From: JBDIBA01 sp039812705
GTDB lineage: Bacteria > Actinomycetota > Acidimicrobiia > Acidimicrobiales > JBBSGY01
DNA length: 43,665 nucleotides
Assembly: GCA_039812705.1 (NCBI GenBank)
Contig: JBDIBA010000012.1
Span: forward strand, 1-43,665
Direction of reading: 5' to 3'
In this document: piece after piece, positions 8,877 to 16,057 of the stretch
How the letters are laid out: each line of letters starts with the position of its first letter
How positions within the stretch are numbered: the stretch's first letter is position 1
Notes under the pieces: model-generated
Told to the model about the DNA's origin: nothing
Database searches by the model: none
Seen by the model: the letters and a program-made list of their open reading frames with translations, nothing else
Position numbers and translations under genes: made by a program

Positions 8877-10160
8877 GTGCTAGATCGCAAGTTCATCATT
8901 GCCAACCTCGAAGCCGTTCGGGACAACTGTCGAATCCGCAAAGTCAACGTCGACCTGGACGCCTTGCCCTCACTTGACGAGCGCTACCGCACGCTTTCGT
9001 CGGACCTGGAAAGCGTCAACCAGGAGTCCAAGGCCCACGCCAAATCGCTGAGCGACCTCAAGGGCAAGCCGGACGAAGCAGCCCTTCACCAGGGCCGCGA
9101 ACTCAAGAACCGCAAAAGCCAGATTGAGAGCGAGCTTCGCGTACTCGATCAAGAGATCCTTTCGATTCAGACGGCCATCCCCAACATGACAGACCCGCGT
9201 GCGCCAATCGGCGACGACGACACTGCCAACGAAGAGATCGAACGCGGAAAGACCCCTGTCCCCCAGTTCGACTTTCCGGCCAAAGACCACGTTGCATTGG
9301 CCGACGAACTTTCATTGGTGGACTTCGAAGGCGGCAGTCGTGTTGCCGGACACGGCTTTTACTTTCTGCGCGGTGCAGCAGTGCGACTTGAACTTGCGTT
9401 GCAGCAGTTCGCACTCGATGTGTTGGAGAACGAAGGCTTTACGATTTTCTCCACGCCAGAGCTTGCGAAGCTAAACGTTCTTACGGGCACCGGCTACAAC
9501 CCCCGCGACACCGAATCCAACAGTTACACGCTTGCAAACAACGAACTTGGTTTGATCGCAACAAGTGAGATCCCGCTTGCCGGTTTGCACATGGACGCAA
9601 TTTTCGACAGTGAAGACTTGCCGCTCTTTTTGGGCGGAATTAGCCACTGCTTCCGCACGGAAGCGGGCGCTTATGGACGTGCTGGACGCGGTCTTTATCG
9701 AGTGCACCAATTCTCCAAGGTCGAGATGTTTGCCTACACGCGTCCCGACCAAAGCAGCGATGTACACATGAAATTGCGCGCAATCGAACAACACATTTTC
9801 GATTCGCTTGAGGTTCCTTATCGCGTTGTTGAGAACGCGACGGGAGACCTCGGCAATGCTGCGTATCGCAAGTTCGACCTCGAAGCCTGGATGCCCGGCA
9901 AGGGCGACGGCGGCGACTGGGGCGAGATCACCAGTGCAAGTAACTGCACTGATTATCAGTCGCGTCGCCTGGGTATCCGCTATCGCGATGCTGGAAGCAA
10001 CAAAGTTGCCGGTTTTGCGCACACGCTGAACGGCACGGCCATTTCAAGCGCGCGCGCGATCATTTCAATTCTTGAAAACAATCAACAGCCAGACGGAAGT
10101 GTCCGTATTCCAAAGGCTCTGCAGCCCTGGATGAACTCCGACACCATCAGCGCAAAGTAG
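8877..10160 (+). CDS. serS: Seryl-tRNA synthetase
   Basis: Charges tRNA-Ser with serine; class II synthetase, cytosolic, expected homodimer. Residues 1-100 are the antiparallel coiled-coil arm that grips the long variable arm of tRNA-Ser. Motif 2 is at about 259-283 (FRTEAGAYGRAGRGLYRVHQ), the seryl-binding segment TSASNCTDYQSRR is at 352-364, and motif 3 is at 384-403 (NGTAISSARAIISILENNQ). Motif 3 departs from the usual NGSGLA-x-GR form but resembles other known SerRS branches. Length (427) is normal. It starts with GTG at 8877 and stands alone: the neighbour on the left is divergent and the one on the right convergent. Confidence 0.96.
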   Translation: MLDRKFIIANLEAVRDNCRIRKVNVDLDALPSLDERYRTLSSDLESVNQESKAHAKSLSDLKGKPDEAALHQGRELKNRKSQIESELRVLDQEILSIQTAIPNMTDPRAPIGDDDTANEEIERGKTPVPQFDFPAKDHVALADELSLVDFEGGSRVAGHGFYFLRGAAVRLELALQQFALDVLENEGFTIFSTPELAKLNVLTGTGYNPRDTESNSYTLANNELGLIATSEIPLAGLHMDAIFDSEDLPLFLGGISHCFRTEAGAYGRAGRGLYRVHQFSKVEMFAYTRPDQSSDVHMKLRAIEQHIFDSLEVPYRVVENATGDLGNAAYRKFDLEAWMPGKGDGGDWGEITSASNCTDYQSRRLGIRYRDAGSNKVAGFAHTLNGTAISSARAIISILENNQQPDGSVRIPKALQPWMNSDTISAK

Positions 10161-10161
10161 T

Positions 10162-10180
10162 AGGCGGCGCTGGGCCGCCT
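10162..10180 (+). terminator. serS: Hairpin after serS
   Basis: A 7-bp perfect stem (aggcggc / gccgcct) with a 5-base loop starts two bases after the serS stop and is followed by a T-rich but interrupted stretch (cgttgttaagttcgttt). It is a weak intrinsic terminator. A second 6-bp hairpin at 10200-10215 serves the opposite-strand gene at best weakly. Confidence 0.45.
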
Positions 10181-10216
10181 CGTTGTTAAGTTCGTTTAAG
10201 AGCCTCGCCAGGCTCG

Positions 10217-11971
10217 CTAGCCGATCGGCATCTCGAACTCCGCGCCCGACACTTCCGTTGGCGATGACTGCACGGTCACCCGCGCCTGCCATTTGTCGGC
10301 AATTGGAATCGAGAAGTTGTCACTGACGTAGTGGTCGGGCGTGATCTCACGCAGCGGCAGTTCGATCTGTTCGATCCCCTTCTGCGGCAGCGCGATTCTC
10401 AGCGTCACTTGCTCAACACCCTGCGGCGCTCCCGCGGTGCTGAGCACATAGACATGCGTTGTGTTGAGTCCTGCCACGGCCGGGTCGACAACAATTTGGG
10501 CGATGTGGTTCGACACGGGCACCTCGGTCGAGAAGCCGATTCCCCCGTTCGCTGCCTGCTTGGGAGGCTCGGCGCTGACAAGAACAGCCGTCACGCAAAG
10601 AATTGCGACCGCAACGAAAACCTCGAAAGCAGTCTGTATGCGCACCGACTTGAGCGCCGAAACGTCGCCGTCTTTCTCTAACTCATAGCGGATGCGCGTG
10701 CGTCCGAACGACGCGAACCCAATCATCAGGCCAAACAGCACAGCCTTGATCGCAACCAGAATGCCGTACGTGTCGTCGAACAATGCGTCGAATGTTCCGA
10801 TCTGACGCCAGCCCTGCACCAAGCCGGAAACTGCAATCAAGATCACACAAGCCGTTGCCAGCGTTGAGAAGTGGTGCAGCACAGCGGTCTTGCGTTCCAC
10901 ATCGTACTGCGCTTGTGAGCCCCGAGTTCGCAGCACGGTGATCACCAATGCGAGGAGGCCGCCCAACCAAAGGCTTGATGCTGCGATGTGCACGACGTCG
11001 GCGACAATTCCAACGGCGGGAAGACGACCGGACGGTGCGTGACGCGCCATCATGGTTGTCACGACAAATGCAATGGCGATAACGGAAATAACCGCCCACA
11101 TCGGAGCTGTTCTCGACTTCGCACTTTCTTGCCGCGCGTTCTTTGTCAGTGCGCGCAGGATGTCATCGATGAAGGCAAGGCTGAGAATCGCGGCAACTGT
11201 CCGTATGAGGATCAACCATCCGAAATGCGATCTAAACACTGCCTGCCACGGGTCTTTGGACAACAACGAGGCAAACCCGCCATCGGTTGCCAGCAGCCCT
11301 TGAAATGCAAGTTCGCCAATTCCTGCCAAGGCAAGAATGCCCAGCGCCCAATGCACAACCCTCACCAACGTTGCGTCGTTGCTGCGGGTAAGGGCTACAA
11401 ACACGATCAGCCCGAGGGAAATCGCCAGCGCGGCAAATGCCAAGAAACGCACCACCGCATATCCAACAGCGGCACCTGTCGATGATTCGTCCGCGTTGAA
11501 AATGCGCTCGGCCAAAGCCTTGGTTTCCGCGACATCGCCGCTTCCAACTTGAAACGAAACGGCACCGCGAACGGGGTGACTGTCAGCGGACACCACGCGC
11601 CACGTCATCACGTAGCCGCCCGGACTCAATTGATCGAGATCAAGAACCAACTGATTGCCATTGACAACTTTGGCGTTTGCCTTGTCCACGCGTTTGGTTT
11701 CAGAGTTGAACACTTTCAACGCGTCAGGCGCTCCGATGACCGTCTCGTTGAAAACAACTTCCACCTGTTTTGGGGACTCTGCAACCGTTTGACCATTCGA
11801 CGGGATGGTGCCCGTCACCTGCGAGTGCGCTTGAGCGGGCTGACCGACGAAGAGGCTCGGAAGTTGCGCGACGAAGACGATCAACATGGCAAGCACCGCG
11901 CGCGACAACAGGTTTGCTTCGCGCGGCTGCGATGCGTTGGCGCGGTGCATGGCAAGTGCGTGCGTGCTCAT
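10217..11971 (-). CDS. CopC-CopD fusion copper protein with C-terminal YtkA-like domain
   Basis: A 584-residue exported/membrane protein for copper handling. A signal sequence ends at QPAQA-H, leaving His49 as the first mature residue; with Asp130 and His132 of the SADSHPVRG motif this reproduces the Cu(II) site of CopC proteins. CopC spans ~49-145. Residues ~165-460 hold about eight hydrophobic helices of the CopD type. The last ~100 residues (from FSTEVPVSNHIAQIVVDPAVAG) form a beta-rich domain resembling YtkA/FixH-like modules. The ATG overlaps the stop of the upstream CDF transporter gene (TAATG), so translation is likely coupled. Direction of copper movement (import to supply enzymes or tolerance) cannot be decided from sequence. 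Confidence 0.88.
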   Translation of the reverse strand: MSTHALAMHRANASQPREANLLSRAVLAMLIVFVAQLPSLFVGQPAQAHSQVTGTIPSNGQTVAESPKQVEVVFNETVIGAPDALKVFNSETKRVDKANAKVVNGNQLVLDLDQLSPGGYVMTWRVVSADSHPVRGAVSFQVGSGDVAETKALAERIFNADESSTGAAVGYAVVRFLAFAALAISLGLIVFVALTRSNDATLVRVVHWALGILALAGIGELAFQGLLATDGGFASLLSKDPWQAVFRSHFGWLILIRTVAAILSLAFIDDILRALTKNARQESAKSRTAPMWAVISVIAIAFVVTTMMARHAPSGRLPAVGIVADVVHIAASSLWLGGLLALVITVLRTRGSQAQYDVERKTAVLHHFSTLATACVILIAVSGLVQGWRQIGTFDALFDDTYGILVAIKAVLFGLMIGFASFGRTRIRYELEKDGDVSALKSVRIQTAFEVFVAVAILCVTAVLVSAEPPKQAANGGIGFSTEVPVSNHIAQIVVDPAVAGLNTTHVYVLSTAGAPQGVEQVTLRIALPQKGIEQIELPLREITPDHYVSDNFSIPIADKWQARVTVQSSPTEVSGAEFEMPIG

Positions 11972-12873
11972 TAAAAGTTCTCCGTCAGGTTTTCGTGGTC
12001 ACGGTGTGCGCGCGATTCCAGCTGAAACGTGCAGTGACTGATGTCGAAATGTCCGGCCAAGCATTGACCCAACGCATCAAGAATGCGTTCATGGTCGGCG
12101 TTGTCTTCCACCACAACGTGCGCCGAAAGGACGGGCTTGCCGCTGTTGATGAGCCAGGCGTGAAGGTCGTGGACATCGACAACCGATTCGACACTCATCA
12201 TGTGACCTAACACGGTTTCCATGTCGACATCTTTCGGCACGGCTTCCAACAACACATCGGTTGTTTCGCGCAGCAACGTCCACGCGCGCGGTGCAATCAG
12301 CAACGCAATGAACATCGCGGCAACTGCATCGAATGGAACCGTCGGCCAGATGAGAATTGCGATTGCCGACACGACCACCGCACATGAACCCGCGAAGTCG
12401 GCAACCACGTGGAGGAATGCGCCGCGCACGTTGGCGCTGTGGTGAGAGCCCTTGTGCAAGATGCTCATGGCGATCGCGTTTGCGATCAGTCCAACCGCTG
12501 CAAAGATCAGCATAATTTTTGGTTCGACAGTTTCGGCTCCATTTAGCAGTCGCCGAACCGACTGAACAACGATCCACACTGACGCCAGCAACAAGATGAC
12601 CGCGTTGACCGCTGCCGCAAGGATCTCCGCGCGCTGCCATCCAAAAGTGCGCTTGGTCGATGGGCCCGCGCCGGCAAGCCCCGCTGCAAACATCGCAAGG
12701 CCCAGGCTCGCGACATCGCCCAACACGTGCGCCGAGTCCGCAAGCAGCGACAGACTCGACGACAGAATCGCGCCGATCAGCTGGACGACAAGCGTGATCG
12801 CCGAAAGGACAAGCGCCACACCAAGGCGCGACACGCTCCGATTTTCCATATTTTGGATCGTAACGAAGCCCAC
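11971..12873 (-). CDS. Cation diffusion facilitator (CzcD/ZitB-like) metal efflux transporter
   Basis: A 300-residue proton-coupled exporter of Zn2+ or similar divalent metals. Six helices are expected in residues ~15-215. The transport-site residues are present: D46, H49 and D53 in LADSAHVLGD and H155/D159 in HVVADF, an HD-HD pattern typical of Zn/Cd-type CDFs. The cytoplasmic C-terminal domain (~220-300) contains VVDVHDLHAWLINSG and further His residues, matching the family. Start is ambiguous: GTG 12873 or ATG 12849, neither with a good ribosome site. The stop overlaps the CopC-CopD start, so the two form a metal-homeostasis operon. The region upstream is repeat-rich. Confidence 0.92.
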   Translation of the reverse strand: MGFVTIQNMENRSVSRLGVALVLSAITLVVQLIGAILSSSLSLLADSAHVLGDVASLGLAMFAAGLAGAGPSTKRTFGWQRAEILAAAVNAVILLLASVWIVVQSVRRLLNGAETVEPKIMLIFAAVGLIANAIAMSILHKGSHHSANVRGAFLHVVADFAGSCAVVVSAIAILIWPTVPFDAVAAMFIALLIAPRAWTLLRETTDVLLEAVPKDVDMETVLGHMMSVESVVDVHDLHAWLINSGKPVLSAHVVVEDNADHERILDALGQCLAGHFDISHCTFQLESRAHRDHENLTENF

Positions 12874-12907
12874 CTTCCCCCGCCCCGCGCTGCCCAGTGT
12901 CCCGCCT

Positions 12908-12929
12908 CCCGGGGGCCCGCACCCCCGGG
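12908..12929. other. GC-rich hairpin
   Basis: Eight-base arms cccggggg / cccccggg enclose six bases. The right arm overlaps the start of repeat family A copy 1. On the minus strand it would sit in the leader of the CDF gene, 35 bases before the GTG; there is no following T-run in either direction. Confidence 0.5.
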
Positions 12930-13192
12930 GTGGACTTCGGTATCGGTTCTTCTTTCACTTCGCCAACTCACGGCCCTCCCGACTCCCCCGGGGTGGACTT
13001 CGGTATCGGTTTTTCTTTCACTTTTCGCGCGATTTCGGCCCGATTGCGCAAGTTTCTCGCCGTCACGTGAAGGCTCATGCAACTTTCTCGCCGTGATGTG
13101 AGGCGCAGCGCAACTTTCTCGCCGTTGAGCGAATTCCATGCCCGATCACAACTTTGACGCCCGCCGCGCCGACTTCGGTATCGGTTTTTCTT
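12922..13192. repeat. Direct repeat family A (39-base unit, two copies plus a partial third)
   Basis: Copy 1 is 12922-12960 and copy 2 is 12985-13023; they differ at one base of 39 and are 63 bases apart start to start. A partial third copy (gacttcggtatcggtttttc core) is at 13171-13192. The unit begins with a C-run/G-run, then tggacttcggtatcggtt, then a pyrimidine-rich end. Confidence 0.9.
13048..13125. repeat. Direct repeat family B (16-base core, exact 31-base period, three copies)
   Basis: The core gcaactttctcgccgt occurs at 13048-13063 (one mismatch), 13079-13094 and 13110-13125. The intervening 15-base segments differ from each other. Regular spacing recalls tiny direct-repeat arrays, but the core is too short and copies too few for CRISPR. 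Confidence 0.85.
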
Positions 13193-13260
13193 GCAGGAGA
13201 GGGGGCGGATCGGCCGAAAAGTGAAAGGTTTTTGGAGCGACATGAACGGACCGCGACGGG

Positions 13261-13295
13261 GTGAGATGAACGAGCGCGACGCGTGAGATGAACGA
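13261..13295. repeat. Direct repeat family D (13-base core, 22-base period)
   Basis: gtgagatgaacga occurs at 13261-13273 and 13283-13295. A degenerate third unit (catgaacgga) precedes it at 13241-13250, giving a short tandem array of about 22 bases per unit. Confidence 0.75.
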
Positions 13296-13301
13296 TCTGG
13301 C

Positions 13302-13399
13302 GGCGGCTCTGCGCGGGCTGAGGTTTGATGCGCGATAGATAGCGAGTGCGTTGGCCGGGAGGCGGTTCTGCGCGGACTGAGGTTTGATGCGCGATAGAG
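13302..13399. repeat. Direct repeat family C (39-base unit, two copies)
   Basis: Copy 1 at 13302-13340 and copy 2 at 13361-13399 match at 36 of 39 bases, 59 bases apart; the most conserved part is tgaggtttgatgcgcgatag. Confidence 0.9.
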
Positions 13400-13480
13400 G
13401 GGCCGAGGCGAGATAACCGGGGCGCGGCCCAGGGCGGCGCGGCGCGTCGCTTATGCAGTCCATCGCGAGGCGGGTTGGCT

Positions 13481-13489
13481 TGCTATGGT
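13481..13489 (+). promoter_or_regulatory. Candidate extended -10 of tRNA-Leu promoter
   Basis: tgctatggt fits an extended -10 element (TGnTATnnT), placing a start about 30 bases before the mature tRNA. No convincing -35 box was seen. A 14-bp palindrome (13502-13515) lies between this and the tRNA. Confidence 0.3.
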
Positions 13490-13526
13490 TAACAAGCCAC
13501 TCGGGCAGCTGCCCGCAGGTCACCAC

Positions 13527-13610
13527 GTCGGCGTGGCGGAATAGGCAGACGCGCTAGCTTGAGGGGCTAGTGAGCTTTAGCTCGTGGAGGTTCAAGTCCT
13601 CTCGCCGACA
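13527..13610 (+). tRNA. tRNA-Leu (anticodon GAG)
   Basis: Class II tRNA of 84 bases, read from its foldable cloverleaf. The acceptor stem is gtcggcg (13527-13533) with cgccgac (13603-13609), discriminator A at 13610. The anticodon stem ctagc/gctag (13554-13558, 13566-13570) closes a 7-base loop ttgaggg, giving anticodon GAG for CUC/CUU codons. The long variable arm pairs gagc with gctc around ttta, and the T-arm ggagg-ttcaagt-cctct is regular. The 3' CCA is not encoded (cac follows). No clear terminator follows. Confidence 0.97.
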
Positions 13611-13840
13611 CACTTTCCCCGGCGCTCCGTGAGTCGCCACCCGACCCGCGCCCGCCCGGTCGAACACTTACCCAGTCAAACAGCCACCCCGGTCGAAATG
13701 CGCACAGTCGCAAACGCGCAAAAGCAAGCGCAGATGGAGGCATCGGGCGATTGAAACGCTGAGGGCGGAGAAGGCACAGCGGCACGCCACGTCAACCCGC
13801 AACCCGCAACCCGAGCTCAGACCGCAGGCCCACCACCCGC

Positions 13841-13881
13841 AAGGCCTCCACCACAAGGCCTCCACCACAAGGCCTCCACCA
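13841..13881. repeat. 14-base tandem repeat, three units
   Basis: Unit aaggcctccaccac at 13841-13854 and 13855-13868, then 13869-13881 lacking the last base. It lies just past the stop codon of the unrecognised gene at 13894-14673. A second tandem (gaagacccaccagcaa at 13904-13919 and 13922-13937) lies inside that gene's 3' end, and the two may share an origin through the cacca core. Confidence 0.8.
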
Positions 13882-13893
13882 ACAAGGTGACCC

Positions 13894-14673
13894 CTACACG
13901 AGGGAAGACCCACCAGCAACAGAAGACCCACCAGCAAGATCAGAGCCAACCCGGTACGAATCGCCGATCGACCGTTCCGCAAGAGCCCCGACAAAGCTCT
14001 CAACAAGCCGACTTGCCCGGTCGGCAGCGTCTGCCGAACCTTGACCCGGCACCGACATGATGTCTTCAAGCGTCTTGGCAACCTCACCAGACTCGAGGCC
14101 TTCACCACGGACCCTCAGCCCCTCGACAGCAGTAACCAAGGCAGCCAGAACCACCTTCGGGTCGTGCGTAAATGAGTCACGCTCAACCACTTCACTCATG
14201 ACATCGAGCGTCCGTGCAGCCTGATGCCCACGCGCCACCAAACCCAACGGAAGCACGGTGTCGCGGCCCGCACAAAACCTCGCAAGCTGACGCACGCTCG
14301 CGGTGACAACACAGTCCGCCGTCATCGTTCCCATTGGCGACCCATCCCTAGAAACAAAAACCGCAACAGGTTCGACGTTGTCAACCGACGGCCTAACAGC
14401 GCCGATGCGCGAAATCTTCGCGCCAACCCCGGCTACACGCGAGAGGTCTGCAGCCTCGGTGCCAATCAAGGATGCAAGGTAAGCGCGACCAACGTCATTC
14501 GCGCTAGGTGCTTGGCCAGCCACACCAGAACGCACAACCGGAAACGACACACGCCGCGCGCCGTTCTCGTCAGTCGTCACCAACAACGCAACCCGCAAAT
14601 CGCCACGCCGGTCGGCATTGACCCGCAGCAACCAACCTTCAGCCGCCGCCTGTGTCGCATTCAGTTCACCCAT
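13894..14673 (-). CDS. Unrecognised 259-residue protein
   Basis: I do not recognise the family. The start is set by GGAG five bases before ATG at 14673 (MGELNATQ); a longer in-frame version from 14703 has no ribosome site. There is no signal peptide or clear membrane segment, so it is probably cytosolic. The chain is mixed alpha/beta, with strand-like stretches (LRVALLVTTDENGARRVSFPV; EPVAVFVSRDGSPMGTMTADCVV) and a helical second half. The last residues repeat 'AGGSS' twice, encoded by an in-frame 18-base tandem repeat. The start region faces nhaA on the opposite strand. Codon pattern and ribosome site support a real gene. Confidence 0.7.
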   Translation of the reverse strand: MGELNATQAAAEGWLLRVNADRRGDLRVALLVTTDENGARRVSFPVVRSGVAGQAPSANDVGRAYLASLIGTEAADLSRVAGVGAKISRIGAVRPSVDNVEPVAVFVSRDGSPMGTMTADCVVTASVRQLARFCAGRDTVLPLGLVARGHQAARTLDVMSEVVERDSFTHDPKVVLAALVTAVEGLRVRGEGLESGEVAKTLEDIMSVPGQGSADAADRASRLVESFVGALAERSIGDSYRVGSDLAGGSSVAGGSSLV

Positions 14674-14770
14674 CAAAACTCCAAATCTCAGAAATACCCG
14701 CAACGGGCTATCAGCTCCCCGCGTTGATCAAAACAAGCGGGAAATAGCCGCCCAAATTAGGCTCGCCCGA

Positions 14771-16057
14771 GTGAAACTCCTGCGCCCAGCCCAAGAATTC
14801 ATCAGGACTGAAACGGGAGCGGGTCTGCTGCTCTTGGCAATGGTGCCAATCGCGCTGTTTTGGGCCAACGGCCCCTTCGCCGACACGTACGAGAAGTTTT
14901 GGCACCTCAATGCGGCAATCGGCATCGGCGGACACAACCTGTCCCTCGACCTGCGCCACTGGGTCAACGAAGGCTTGATGGCGATTTTCTTCTTCGTCGT
15001 CGGCCTCGAAATCAAACGGGAACTAACCACCGGCGACCTATCAGATAGACGCAAGGCAGGCACGCCCGTGCTCGCCGCGCTCGGCGGAATGATTGTGCCG
15101 GCCGTCCTCTACGTGGTGTTCAACCACCAGCAACCCCAAGCTTCGGGCTGGGCCATCCCAATGGCAACGGATATCGCAATCGTCCTCGGAATCCTCGCGC
15201 TCCTCGGCAAACGGGTGCCCACGCCACTCAAGACGTTCTTGCTGACCCTCGCAATAGTCGACGACATCGGCGCCATAACGGTGATCGCACTCTTCTACTC
15301 GCCGCACGGCATCAACTTCACAGCCCTCGGAATCGCCGCGGCAATAATCCTGGCGGTCTTCGCGTTGCGCCAAACCAAACGCGAACAAGGCGTTGCGCTA
15401 TTGCTGCTCTCGCTCGCTGCATGGGTCGCCACTTACAACTCGGGCATCCACGCAACGCTTGCCGGCGTCGTCCTTGCACTCCTCACACCCACATCGCCAC
15501 GTGTCGAACGCGATGATGTCGAAGAAAACAGACTCCTCGACCTTTCGTCCGTGGAAACGGCAAGCGAATCGGCATCGTTGGCGCGCGGATCGGTGTCGAC
15601 GGTTGAGTGGCTAGAACACCTTCTGCACCCGTGGTCCAGCTACCTGGTGCTGCCGCTGTTCGCGCTTGCCAACGCCGGTGTCGCCCTCAACTCATCAACC
15701 GGTTCTGCGCTGACAAGCTCGGTTGCCATTGGAATCATCGCCGGACTGCTCATCGGCAAGCCGATGGGAATCACACTCGCAACGCTCATCGCAACACGCA
15801 TATTCAAGTTGCACCTACCCAAGGGAATCACGCTGCCGCTAATTGCTGCAGCATCGGTGCTGGCCGGCGTTGGCTTTACGGTGTCACTGTTCATCTCGGA
15901 ACTGGCATTTACCGATGCAACACTCACGACTCAAGCAAAGTCCGCCGTGCTCATTGCGTCAGTTGGCATCGGAATCCTCGGCTTCTTCACATTGCTGCTG
16001 GCGCTGCGCCGAAAGTCAGCGCTTGACCCAGATGACCGAAGGATCGAGATTCCCTAA
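14771..16057 (+). CDS. nhaA: Na+/H+ antiporter NhaA
   Basis: Electrogenic sodium-proton antiporter of the inner membrane, for pH and sodium homeostasis. The family signatures are present: WVNEGLMAIFFFVVGLEIKREL, then PMATDIAIVLGILALLGKRVP, and the ion-binding Asp pair in LAIVDDIGAITVIALFY. A long hydrophilic loop (~residues 245-285) separates the two halves. Start chosen as GTG 14771 (428 residues); a 51-residue in-frame upstream extension is hydrophilic, unlike NhaA, and runs into the divergent gene. The 3' end overlaps the convergent lipoprotein gene by 42 bases. Confidence 0.93.
   Translation: MKLLRPAQEFIRTETGAGLLLLAMVPIALFWANGPFADTYEKFWHLNAAIGIGGHNLSLDLRHWVNEGLMAIFFFVVGLEIKRELTTGDLSDRRKAGTPVLAALGGMIVPAVLYVVFNHQQPQASGWAIPMATDIAIVLGILALLGKRVPTPLKTFLLTLAIVDDIGAITVIALFYSPHGINFTALGIAAAIILAVFALRQTKREQGVALLLLSLAAWVATYNSGIHATLAGVVLALLTPTSPRVERDDVEENRLLDLSSVETASESASLARGSVSTVEWLEHLLHPWSSYLVLPLFALANAGVALNSSTGSALTSSVAIGIIAGLLIGKPMGITLATLIATRIFKLHLPKGITLPLIAAASVLAGVGFTVSLFISELAFTDATLTTQAKSAVLIASVGIGILGFFTLLLALRRKSALDPDDRRIEIP

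Larger units (their letters stand above)
12874..13526. other. Repeat-dense intergenic region without recognisable genes
   Basis: 653 bases between the CDF gene and tRNA-Leu. Open frames here are short, and their similarity to each other comes only from the DNA repeats. Four separate direct-repeat families (listed individually), a strong GC hairpin at 12908-12929 and a 14-bp palindrome at 13502-13515 (cgggcagctgcccg) are visible. GC content rises well above the neighbours between about 13200 and 13450. No RNA family was recognised. Confidence 0.7.

Noticed and set aside
13048..13125. CRISPR array
   Set aside because: Core of 16 bases and three copies with 15-base spacers are too short and too few, and no cas genes are nearby.
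12968..13526. Minus-strand frames containing recurring KPIPKS/TDTEV peptides
   Set aside because: The peptide similarity is a by-product of DNA repeat family A, appears in two different frames, and lacks ribosome sites.
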